A stretch of 7,494 nucleotides of DNA from Lentisphaeria bacterium (GTDB lineage: Bacteria > Verrucomicrobiota > Lentisphaeria > Oligosphaerales > Lenti-02). The notes under the pieces were generated by a model. It was not told the DNA's origin. It saw only the letters and a list, made by a program, of their open reading frames with translations, and did not search any database. How positions within the stretch are numbered: position 1 is the stretch's first letter; every line of letters begins with the position of its first letter. Positions 1 through 6,771 of the stretch are shown piece after piece. Made by a program: the position numbers and the translations under genes. Where the stretch lies: assembly GCA_023145395.1 (NCBI GenBank), contig JAGLDW010001172.1, positions 1 to 7,494 of the forward strand. The letters run 5' to 3'.

Positions 1-41
1 AACCGCCCCATTTTTCTCGTGGCCTACCCGATCCCTTAACC

Positions 42-46
42 AAAGG
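42..46 (+). promoter_or_regulatory. ribosome binding site of the dehydrogenase gene
   Basis: A short purine run, AAAGG, lies five bases before the ATG at 52. It is a modest Shine-Dalgarno match, but it agrees with the start at 52 because the protein's Rossmann beta strand begins immediately after that methionine. Confidence 0.5.
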
Positions 47-51
47 CAATC

Positions 52-807
52 ATGAAGAAGTGTGCAATTGTCACCGGTGCTGCAAGCGGCATCGGGAGGT
101 CCGTGGCGGAAACACTGGCCCGAGACGGCGTTCGGGTCGTCGTCGCCGACCGGGATGAAGAGAAGGGCTTGGCGGTCGCTCGGGAGATCTCGGGGCATTT
201 TGTCAATGTCGATCTGTCCAAACGCGAAGCGTGTCATCACCTGGTGGATGCCGCAATGCGGGAATTCGGAAGAATCGACATTCTTGTGAACAATGCCGGC
301 TTTCAGCATGTCTCTCCACTTGAGGATTTTCCGGAGGACAAATGGGATCAGATGTTGAGTGTGATGCTCACTGCGCCCTTCCTGCTGACCAAGTATGCGT
401 GGCCCCATATGAAGAGTCAGGGATGGGGGCGAGTGGTCAATATCTCCTCCATACATGGGAAGGTCGCTTCGCCAAACAAGATTGGCTACACCTCCGCCAA
501 GCACGGTCTGATCGGCCTGACCCGTGCTGCCGCACTGGAGGGCGGCGCCCATGGGATCACCGTGAACGCCCTCTGCCCAGCCTATGTTCGGACGCCCTTG
601 GTCGAGGGCCAGATCGCGGACCAGGCACGAGCACACAAGATTCCAGAAGACGAAGTGGTGGAGAAAATTCTGCTCAAATCGGCCGCCATCAAGAAGATCA
701 TCGAGCCGGAGGAGATCGCCAATCTTGTCCTGTTTCTCTGCTCGGATGGTGGTGCGTCCGTCACGGGTGCTTCCTGGACCATTGATTGCGGATGGACAGC
801 GCAGTAA
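52..807 (+). CDS. 3-hydroxybutyrate dehydrogenase-type short-chain dehydrogenase/reductase
   Basis: This cytoplasmic enzyme of 251 residues is a classical short-chain dehydrogenase, probably interconverting (R)-3-hydroxybutyrate and acetoacetate with NAD(H), a step in polyhydroxybutyrate and ketone-body metabolism. Seen directly: the cofactor glycine motif TGAASGIG (residues 8-15), an acidic D33 at the end of the second beta strand (which favours NAD over NADP), NNAG at 80-83, and the catalytic S133, Y146 and K150 in YTSAK. The family assignment rests on motifs I associate with bacterial 3-hydroxybutyrate dehydrogenases: NAGFQHVSPLEDFP (81-94), SPNK (140-143) before the catalytic Tyr, YVRTPLVEGQI (178-188), the HKIPED-EVVEKIL segment (195-207), IEPEEIA (217-223), and the C-terminal DCGWTAQ. 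Length is normal for the family. The usual CPGYV is CPAYV here. The tetrad Asn position appears to be M105, which I believe also occurs in some family members. Some other sugar or polyol dehydrogenase is the main alternative. No partner gene lies next to it; it converges on the downstream minus-strand gene. Confidence 0.8.
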   Translation: MKKCAIVTGAASGIGRSVAETLARDGVRVVVADRDEEKGLAVAREISGHFVNVDLSKREACHHLVDAAMREFGRIDILVNNAGFQHVSPLEDFPEDKWDQMLSVMLTAPFLLTKYAWPHMKSQGWGRVVNISSIHGKVASPNKIGYTSAKHGLIGLTRAAALEGGAHGITVNALCPAYVRTPLVEGQIADQARAHKIPEDEVVEKILLKSAAIKKIIEPEEIANLVLFLCSDGGASVTGASWTIDCGWTAQ

Positions 808-816
808 CAGGCAGTT

Positions 817-845
817 TCACCACGAAGACACGAAGCCCACGAAGA
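817..845. repeat. CACGAAG short tandem repeat, dispersed intergenic type
   Basis: Three copies of CACGAAG start at 821, 829 and 838, spaced 8 and 9 bases apart and preceded by TTTCAC. I recognise the TTTCACCACGAAGACACGAAG string as a dispersed intergenic repeat of many planctomycete, verrucomicrobial and other environmental genomes, often mis-annotated as small ORFs reading HHEDTK or, on the other strand, FVSSW. That recognition comes from memory and was not searched. It begins ten bases after the dehydrogenase stop codon. Confidence 0.65.
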
Positions 846-947
846 GGGGAATGGAGGGCCGATGTCCACAGCGGCCGCGCAATGCGAACTCTGCAAATCC
901 ACTGTCCCCCTGGAGGGTGAACGGCCCGTGAGCCGCGCCCTGCGTTT
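846..947. other. hairpin-rich spacer between convergent genes
   Basis: This stretch continues from the CACGAAG units to the stop codon of the minus-strand gene and contains no gene. Two inverted repeats are visible: GGCCG at 857-861 with CGGCC at 872-876, extended inwards by TGT/ACA across one mismatch, and CGGC at 922-925 with GCCG at 932-935. Neither is followed by a T-run on either strand, so neither is a canonical intrinsic terminator. They may still help end the two convergent transcripts, or they may be part of the same repeat unit as the CACGAAG motif. Confidence 0.4.
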
Positions 948-3485
948 TCACGGCAGTTGGACTTCGGAAAACCACTCCACCAGCGGCTTTTCGAATCGTT
1001 CCCAGGCGTACAGTCCTTCGACGTGACTCAGCGTGTTGACCAGCCGCGAGGTGCCGCCGTTGAAGGGGTACACGCCCATCGCCCCCTCGCGATGCAGCTC
1101 CAGGAAGCGTCGACGGAATCGGTTGTCCGTCATTCTCTCGCTTTCGTAGACAATTTCTCCGCGTTCGGACGCTGGCGTCGGGTCGTGTCCGCGGATGGTG
1201 CACTCCAGCATGGGGAATAGCTTGCACTGCGTTCCGCGCGTCATTTCGGCGAATGGTTTTACGGAGAAGTAGGTGCCGCCGAGCCCGTGCACACCGGGCG
1301 AGATCAGGTCGACCAGCCCCTCCTTGACCCAGCGTTCCACATCCAGACCCTGCTCCAGGTAGTTTTGAAACTCCATGGTTGCGGACAGTGCAATGCGTTT
1401 TCCCGTCTGCGCGCCCACCTCGTCGAGCGTCTTGCGGATCTGTCGCACGAACTCGGTCATGATGTCGGCACGCAGGCGATGCCACCGTTCGTCGTCGGCA
1501 ACGGCATCGGGCTCGACGCCGAACTGCTTCCGGAATGCCGCCACCAGCGGTGGGTCGTAGCCGAAGAATGGGGGGTGCCGCAGAAAGTTCATGTGGATGC
1601 CATCGACCCCGTATCCCGCCGCCTCCCGGATGATGGCGAGGCGGAACTCCCGGACTGCGGGGTACGCATAGCTGAGGTGGTACTGGGGCTTTCCCTCCTT
1701 GTTGACGATCCGCAAATCCAGGTTTTCCCAGTAGAACTTTCCGTTGAACGCCTTTGCGGGCTCGCCTCCGTAGTTGGCATTCATGCGCAGGGTTGCGTTG
1801 ATGCGGATTCCGCGCTCGTGGGCACGGTCGACGATGACCCGCAGCGGATCCTCCCCCGCATCGATCAGTTTCTGCAGCCTTTCCGCCGCCAGCCGGTCGC
1901 CTTGGCGCCAGAACTTTTCAACGTGACTGCCAAACAGCGTGCCGATTTGAGTGTTGTAGGTGAAGGTGCTGCCGCCGATGCACCAGTCGAAGGAATAGAT
2001 GCGGGATTCGGCGAAGCGGTCGATGACACGAAGCAGTTTTTCCTTTGTGGCATACCCGCCCGAGTAGAAGCCGCTGAATCCGTCGCTGTGGATGATCACG
2101 CGCCGGGCGCCCAACGGCTGGCCGGCTGCCTTCGCCACGTCGATCTCGTCGGCCGAAAGGCCTAGCAGGCGGATGAACGCGAGTCGTGCGGGCGCTCCTT
2201 TTACGGGGGTGATCTCCAGGACCGAATTGCCGAGATTCTGGTAACCGACCCAGGCTTGTCCCAGAACAGTTCCCGGTCTCTTCTGGCCCCAGATCTCGAG
2301 CCGACAGTGCCGAGGGGCGCCACCGGGAAGGAGCTTCGCCATCACGCGGCTATCCCCTCCCACCAACCCGATCGCGACGGCATGCCATCCCGACGCGGGT
2401 AGCGGAATCCGCAAGGTCGGCGCCCGGCCTCGACTGACCAGCAGGTTGATGTCGGAAGAGTGCCCGGGGTGGACGGCGGTCACGCGACTCCAGGCATTGT
2501 CGGCATTGGAATCATTCTTCGTCGCGAAGCGTCCAAGATCTTGCAGAATCACAGCCTGTCCCGGACGGGAGGGGATTGGAGCACCGTCGTGGGCAGTTTG
2601 CCGTGTGATCACCGAGGAGCAGACAAAGGTGTCCGCAACGGTCCTGGCCAGAATGTGTCCCTTGGCATTGACCACCGCTGCACACACGGATTTGGGGCCG
2701 AGTGGGACACTGGCCAGCGCCAATGTGGTATCGATGGTCCGGTCCCGCCCTCCGTCCTGTGAGATCGGGATCTGGAGCACCTCTGTGGATGGAATCTCAC
2801 CACGCTTTCCCATCAAAATGCGTAGCGCGAGACCGTTCACTCCGGCCTTGGGCAGGCGCAGACGGATCCGCGTTGGGAGTGTGTTTGCCGCATAGCGATC
2901 GACTGCCAGGCTGAGGATGTCCACCACACGATCCGGATCCTGAAACACGCGCACCATGCGGCGGAGGTCGTGATTCCCCAGGTCCCACTTGTCGTCAGGC
3001 AGGTTCGCGTGCAGCTTGATGTACCGGGCTCGGATGTTCAGGCCATCCAGTTCAATGGCGTCGAACGCGCCCTCCGGCTTCGCGCTGCGAATGCGGGTCT
3101 CGAAGTCTCCGGTGTACGGCGCGTACGCCCGGTTGTCGTTGCTGGTGTAGATCAGCAAACCGTGCTCCCGCACCGTGGGGGAGTCTCCCCCGTTGTCGCT
3201 GTAGTCGTCGATCAAAACGATCCGGTGAACCGTCGGCGCAGGGTCTCCCAAATCCACCACAAGACTGCGATTCCGACACGGAAACCCGGCCGACCCCGGA
3301 TACGCGAACCGTAGGCATCCCGAGGTCTCCGCTGGTTCACTCGTGTCACCGGGTCCGATATAGCCTGCCCCGGGGTGCTTGATCTCACGGTATTGCTGGG
3401 CGAATGCGAATCCTGAAAACGTTGTGGCAAGCGTGGTTGCCACAAGGATGCCGAGTCGGCGGATTGAACGAGTTCTTGGGATCAT
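948..3485 (-). CDS. exported glycoside hydrolase-like protein: discoidin-like domain plus GHL10-like TIM barrel
   Basis: The 845-residue product is probably exported and acts on a carbohydrate; the substrate cannot be read from the sequence. The start at 3485 is preferred because AAAGGAG lies seven bases upstream and the protein then opens with a signal peptide: basic IPRTRSIRR, hydrophobic LGILVATTLATTF, and a likely cleavage AFA/QQ after residue 29. Residues about 72-182 look like an F5/8-type C (discoidin) beta-sandwich, with VHRIVLIDDYSDNGG, HGLLIYTSND, and ARYIKLHANLPDDKWDLG typical of its strands. Residues about 183-450 are beta-rich and unassigned. Residues about 460-845 resemble a GHL10/DUF187-type barrel: RRVIIHSDGF, the stretch after PAVREFRLAIIREAAGYG leading to VDGIHMNFLRHP (627-638), RIALSATM, WVKEGLVDLISPG (719-731), CKLFPMLE and MGVYPFNGG. 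The strand ending GIHMNFLRHP carries N633 where I would expect Asp. It is transcribed away from the beta-helix gene. A non-catalytic binding role is possible. Confidence 0.75.
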   Translation of the reverse strand: MIPRTRSIRRLGILVATTLATTFSGFAFAQQYREIKHPGAGYIGPGDTSEPAETSGCLRFAYPGSAGFPCRNRSLVVDLGDPAPTVHRIVLIDDYSDNGGDSPTVREHGLLIYTSNDNRAYAPYTGDFETRIRSAKPEGAFDAIELDGLNIRARYIKLHANLPDDKWDLGNHDLRRMVRVFQDPDRVVDILSLAVDRYAANTLPTRIRLRLPKAGVNGLALRILMGKRGEIPSTEVLQIPISQDGGRDRTIDTTLALASVPLGPKSVCAAVVNAKGHILARTVADTFVCSSVITRQTAHDGAPIPSRPGQAVILQDLGRFATKNDSNADNAWSRVTAVHPGHSSDINLLVSRGRAPTLRIPLPASGWHAVAIGLVGGDSRVMAKLLPGGAPRHCRLEIWGQKRPGTVLGQAWVGYQNLGNSVLEITPVKGAPARLAFIRLLGLSADEIDVAKAAGQPLGARRVIIHSDGFSGFYSGGYATKEKLLRVIDRFAESRIYSFDWCIGGSTFTYNTQIGTLFGSHVEKFWRQGDRLAAERLQKLIDAGEDPLRVIVDRAHERGIRINATLRMNANYGGEPAKAFNGKFYWENLDLRIVNKEGKPQYHLSYAYPAVREFRLAIIREAAGYGVDGIHMNFLRHPPFFGYDPPLVAAFRKQFGVEPDAVADDERWHRLRADIMTEFVRQIRKTLDEVGAQTGKRIALSATMEFQNYLEQGLDVERWVKEGLVDLISPGVHGLGGTYFSVKPFAEMTRGTQCKLFPMLECTIRGHDPTPASERGEIVYESERMTDNRFRRRFLELHREGAMGVYPFNGGTSRLVNTLSHVEGLYAWERFEKPLVEWFSEVQLP

Positions 3486-3492
3486 GGGTGCG

Positions 3493-3499
3493 CTCCTTT
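3493..3499 (-). promoter_or_regulatory. ribosome binding site deciding the start at 3485
   Basis: Read on the minus strand this is AAAGGAG, seven bases before the ATG at 3485. It is the best Shine-Dalgarno match in the region and argues against the in-frame ATG at 3692, whose 69 extra codons would run through the palindromic repeat and put 69 residues ahead of the signal peptide. Confidence 0.75.
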
Positions 3500-3530
3500 G
3501 GATGTCCGAATTCACAATCACCGTATCACC

Positions 3531-3624
3531 AGGCGGCCATTCTGCCAGTGGCTCGGGACCTCCGGGACCGAGGGTGACTGTGACACCCATTAGCTCGCGG
3601 TCCGTGGACGTCCCGCACCACCAT
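3531..3624 (-). repeat. ~94-bp palindromic repeat, copy A
   Basis: Read on the minus strand, this block aligns with 6772-6861 on the plus strand at about 80 of 90 positions, with four gaps totalling four bases. Shared landmarks are ATGGTGGTGCGGGACGTCC, GGACCGCGAG, GTCACCCTCGGTCCCGGAGG and GGTCCCGAGCCACTG. The block is itself an imperfect palindrome: GTGGTGCGGGACGTCC..GGACCG can pair with CGGTCC..GGTCCCGAGCCAC, enclosing a small GGGTG/CACCC hairpin. Compared with copy B it has one extra A in the left arm and two extra bases in the apical loop. It lies 45 bases upstream of the glycosidase-like start and therefore probably in that gene's 5' leader. Confidence 0.8.
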
Positions 3625-3703
3625 ACGGCACTTTCCGATGGACATTGGTAATTTCCTGTTGAGGATTGGATATTCAGAATCGTTCCGTGCAATGAGATTC
3701 TTC

Positions 3704-3710
3704 AGGGGAG
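3704..3710 (+). promoter_or_regulatory. ribosome binding site of the beta-helix gene
   Basis: AGGGGAG lies four bases before the ATG at 3715 and seven before the ATG at 3718. The spacing favours the second ATG as the real initiator, but the difference is a single methionine and both give the same signal peptide. Confidence 0.65.
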
Positions 3711-3714
3711 ATTC

Positions 3715-6700
3715 ATGATGAGAGCGCTGTCTGCATCTGCCGCCGGGATTTTCGCCTGTGTGCTAGCGTTGGGAACGTGCTGGGGCGGGCCCGAGCCGGG
3801 AGGGGAGGCGCTGTGGCTGAACGTGCGCGACTGCGGTGCGTCCGGCAGCGAATACGCTACCAAGGCATCCACCACCAACGGCGAGAAGACCATCGCGGTG
3901 AAGAAGATCGGCGACTTCCAGGTTGGTCAGGGAGTGATGCTCTCCAAAGCCAATCCCCGCATTGTTCTGCGCCAGATTTGGGGTCCGCGGCACAAGGTGG
4001 CCTGGGGCAGGCCACCCAAGGGCAAGGTCGAGATTCGGGGCTATGACGGGAGTCAGGGCGATTGGCTCGTGCTGGTCCTTGATGTGGCCGAGCACTCCCG
4101 CACGTTCCGCTGGTCCGAGGATCTGGCTCGAACGTGGAACAAGACCGTCCCGATTTCCGGCGACTGGCAGCCGCTGCGCGATGGCTTGGAGGTGCGCTTC
4201 AACGAGCACACCTGGGAGAAGGGCTACACTGTGGTATTTGGCGCACGTGGCCAGTTGGTGACCCGCATCGAGAAGATCGAGGGCAACACCATGACCCTAC
4301 GCGACGCGCCGACCCGGACGGCGACCGATGCGGATCTGCGCCACTGCGACGACGCGGCGCTGCAAGAGGCGATCAACCGGGCGCTCAAGGAGAAGCGCCA
4401 CGTGTTCATTCCCGTGGGACGGTATCGGCTGTCCAAGAGTCTGCGTGTGAACAAGCCCGCCGGCATCCGGATCGAGGGCGCGAACGCGGTCTCCACCGTG
4501 CTGGACATCAGCGAGGGAAATGGCGCCTGCATCCGGCTGATCTACGGCACCGAGGCGACCCTGCGCAACATCACCATGGTAGGACACTCCGGATTCGACC
4601 GGCGTGACCAGTGCGGGCATATTCCGATGCTTGGATCCAGCTACTTCTGGGGGTTCGCGGCGAAGAACTGCAATGCTGTCACCACCAGTGGCACGCAACG
4701 TGTGCTGATCGAGAACTGCCATGGCCAGCGCATGGCCTCCGAGTGCTTTGTGGGAGCCTGCAAAAGCCGGGGCAAGCCCGACAAGCCCAACTCCAATCAT
4801 TCGCAGGGAATCACCTACCTGCGTTGTTCGGCGACCAATCTTGGCCGCAATGCATTCAACGACGTGAACGTGGGGCCGGAGAACACCAGCATTCTGCAGT
4901 GCCGCATCGTGGACGTGGGCGGGTGCGCTTGGGAAGGCGCTTCGCGCTTTGTGCGGTTCGAGGGGAACTACGTGCGCAATGCCGGCACGGTGGCGATGGG
5001 CAATCTCGGGACGTACAACCGGGACGACACGTTTCCGGATGTGGGTGCCGGGCAGCATATTGTGGCAAATAATGTGTTCGAGCAGGTGGTCCCCTACGGC
5101 AGTGCCGCGATCTGCTCCGCAGTGGGAGCGCAGCAAGTCATCATCACCAACAACCGATTCATCAATTTCGGCTCCTCGGCAGTCAATGTGGTGGGGCATT
5201 CGGATCCCACGCACTATCCCTCGGCCCACACGACGATTCGGGGCAATATCTTCGACATGACGGATGTCGCAGGCACTTCGAAGACGCGCTACGCGATCCA
5301 TGTGAGCGCACCAGGCACGATTGTCAGCGACAATCAGATCTACGTACGCGGCGAATGCGATCAAAATGTCACCGCGATCAAGCTGCTCGAACCGGCGCGC
5401 GACCTTACGGTGCACGACAATTTGATCCGCAATTGTGGGACGGGCATTCTCTGCGAGCGCGCCACCTCGCGGGTGGGCGAGGTCCTCGATGACACGACGT
5501 TCACTTCGAGTCGGCGCACCTTGCCTCTGGACGAACGCCTGTCGCGGCAATGCAAGGGCTGGCGGATTGCCTGGACGAGCGGGCGAAGCCACAAGGGGTT
5601 CTCCGTGCTGGAGGCCGTAACCGGGGCGGAGAAACCCGAGACGCTGCAGTTCAAGCTCACCGCTCCGCGCAAGCTCAAGCCCGGCGACTCCTTCCAGGTG
5701 CTTCCACCCTCCATGAACTGGCAGATCCACCACAACACCATCGCCGACTGCCTGCGTCCGGTCGTTCTGGACGGCTACGGTGGTCCCACCTCGGTCTTCC
5801 AGGACAACACGCTGACGCGCGACGCGGTCACAGGGGTCACGCAGTGCATCGAGGTGCGGGGTCGCTTCCAATTGATCGGCAATCGCTTGACCGGCTTCGA
5901 CCAAGCGGGCTGTGCCGCCCTGTCGCTGTTCCCCGATCCGACGGGCAAGGCGGTGCGGAGTCTGATTCTGCGGAATATCTTCGAGCGGTGCGCACAGCCA
6001 GTGCGAGAAAGCGGCAAGGGATTGTGGGCGGCGGCCCATGCCCGAGGAAACGAGTTCATCGACTGTGGAACGACACCAACGCAGGCTGCGGTCTCCGCAA
6101 AACGGACCGATGTGAAGGCGCAGGTCGTCACGGCGCCTCCTCCCGCCTCGCAGGTGCTGACGGCGCCGCGCGTCAAGAAACTCCCGACCGTGGACGGTGC
6201 GGTCGCCGAATGGCCGTGGAATGACAAATTGCGCGTGGTTCCCATCGCGCAGATGCCGGGCGGCGCCAGTGGTGCGGTGGTCGGTCGGGCGTGTGCGATC
6301 CGGGATGCCGAACACCTCTATTTGGCTGTGCGGGTCGTGGTCGGCAAGAACGCGAAACTGCGGGGCGGCATCGACTTCCAAACTTGCGATGGCGTGGAGG
6401 TGTCGATGCGGGCGTCCGGCGCCGACAAGGCGACTCATGTGCTCTGGGGAGCATGCGACGGCGCCTGGCTTCCTCTTTCCGCCGGGGGTGCGACAGCGGC
6501 GCAGCGCGCCACGATGCAGAAGGTGGTTCGCTATGTCGCGCGCACCACAGCGACCGAGTGGACCTGCGAGTGGCGCATCCCCCTGAGCGAACTTGGTGCG
6601 GACTCCGCAGGAAAACTGCCCTGCAACATTGGTCTCCATGTCACTGCGAACAACGCGTGGCTGGCCTGGGTCGCCACCGGCGGCCCCTTCTACGAAGTCG

Positions 6701-6732
6701 ATAGCGCAGGACGCATTCTCCTCGCCAAGTGA
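3715..6732 (+). CDS. exported right-handed parallel beta-helix protein (pectate-lyase-like) with C-terminal CBM9-like domain
   Basis: This 1005-residue protein probably binds or cleaves a polysaccharide outside the cytoplasm. It opens with a signal peptide (hydrophobic to about residue 20, probable cleavage near residue 24; LGTC at 19-22 is only a weak lipobox). NVRDCGASG (36-44) matches the opening motif of pectate-lyase-3-type helices. The ALQEAINRALKEKRHVFIPV capping helix that normally follows soon after appears only at 215-234, so about 170 residues are inserted, including DFQVGQGVML (67-76) and FRWSEDLARTW (131-141). Beta-helix rungs run from about 235 to 785, marked by turns such as GNYV 417, NNVF 452, NNRF 479, GNIF 510, DNQI 539, DNLI 568, HNTI 673, DNTL 697, GNRL 722, RNIF 753 and GNEF 778; residues about 583-666 interrupt them. 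A PPP linker (808-810) leads to a CBM9-like sandwich (about 818-1005) with VDG..AEW, RDAEHLYLAV, CDGVEVSM, WTCEWRIPLSELG and W982/W985. No catalytic residues could be assigned; a purely structural or binding role is possible. Confidence 0.8.
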   Translation: MMRALSASAAGIFACVLALGTCWGGPEPGGEALWLNVRDCGASGSEYATKASTTNGEKTIAVKKIGDFQVGQGVMLSKANPRIVLRQIWGPRHKVAWGRPPKGKVEIRGYDGSQGDWLVLVLDVAEHSRTFRWSEDLARTWNKTVPISGDWQPLRDGLEVRFNEHTWEKGYTVVFGARGQLVTRIEKIEGNTMTLRDAPTRTATDADLRHCDDAALQEAINRALKEKRHVFIPVGRYRLSKSLRVNKPAGIRIEGANAVSTVLDISEGNGACIRLIYGTEATLRNITMVGHSGFDRRDQCGHIPMLGSSYFWGFAAKNCNAVTTSGTQRVLIENCHGQRMASECFVGACKSRGKPDKPNSNHSQGITYLRCSATNLGRNAFNDVNVGPENTSILQCRIVDVGGCAWEGASRFVRFEGNYVRNAGTVAMGNLGTYNRDDTFPDVGAGQHIVANNVFEQVVPYGSAAICSAVGAQQVIITNNRFINFGSSAVNVVGHSDPTHYPSAHTTIRGNIFDMTDVAGTSKTRYAIHVSAPGTIVSDNQIYVRGECDQNVTAIKLLEPARDLTVHDNLIRNCGTGILCERATSRVGEVLDDTTFTSSRRTLPLDERLSRQCKGWRIAWTSGRSHKGFSVLEAVTGAEKPETLQFKLTAPRKLKPGDSFQVLPPSMNWQIHHNTIADCLRPVVLDGYGGPTSVFQDNTLTRDAVTGVTQCIEVRGRFQLIGNRLTGFDQAGCAALSLFPDPTGKAVRSLILRNIFERCAQPVRESGKGLWAAAHARGNEFIDCGTTPTQAAVSAKRTDVKAQVVTAPPPASQVLTAPRVKKLPTVDGAVAEWPWNDKLRVVPIAQMPGGASGAVVGRACAIRDAEHLYLAVRVVVGKNAKLRGGIDFQTCDGVEVSMRASGADKATHVLWGACDGAWLPLSAGGATAAQRATMQKVVRYVARTTATEWTCEWRIPLSELGADSAGKLPCNIGLHVTANNAWLAWVATGGPFYEVDSAGRILLAK

Positions 6733-6751
6733 TCCCCGATGCGCGCGGGGA
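6733..6751. other. hairpin directly after the beta-helix gene
   Basis: TCCCCG (6733-6738) and CGGGGA (6746-6751) form a perfect six-base stem around a seven-base loop, starting on the base after the TGA stop. It is followed by ACCGAAAAAC rather than T residues, so it is not a standard intrinsic terminator. It may stabilise the 3' end of the message. Confidence 0.4.
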
Positions 6752-6771
6752 ACCGAAAAACGCACTTCCAA

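Larger units (their letters stand above)
3486..3714. promoter_or_regulatory. divergent intergenic region with both promoters expected
   Basis: This 229-bp gap separates the starts of the two divergent secreted-protein genes, so both promoters should lie here. About 40 percent of it is the palindromic repeat. I could not find a convincing -35/-10 pair on either strand. On the plus strand TTGGTA (3645-3650) and TATTCA (3671-3676) are present but 20 bases apart, which is too wide for a good sigma-70 promoter. The AT-richer part at 3625-3700 is the likeliest place for the plus-strand promoter. Confidence 0.4.

Noticed and set aside
818..845. CACGAAG units considered as a CRISPR array
   Set aside because: The units are 7 bases with 1-2 base gaps and there are no spacers.
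817..1485. 222-codon minus-strand frame reading through the CACGAAG repeat
   Set aside because: It overlaps the glycosidase-like gene in another frame and ends in translated repeat sequence (FVGFVSSW), a typical spurious ORF.
1287..2165. 292-codon open frame on the plus strand inside the glycosidase-like gene
   Set aside because: It is an antisense shadow; the minus-strand frame has the signal peptide, ribosome binding site and barrel motifs.
3486..3692. N-terminal extension of the glycosidase-like protein from the ATG at 3692
   Set aside because: The extension is translated palindromic repeat, it precedes the real signal peptide, and the strong ribosome binding site supports 3485.
6733..6751. 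Hairpin considered as an intrinsic terminator
   Set aside because: There is no T-run after the stem on either strand; kept only as a hairpin.
4297..6771. 824-codon open frame on the minus strand opposite the beta-helix gene
   Set aside because: It has no recognisable domain and no ribosome binding site, and its composition is rich in Arg, His and Ala, as expected for the antisense shadow of a GC-rich gene. The plus strand has a signal peptide and clear domains.
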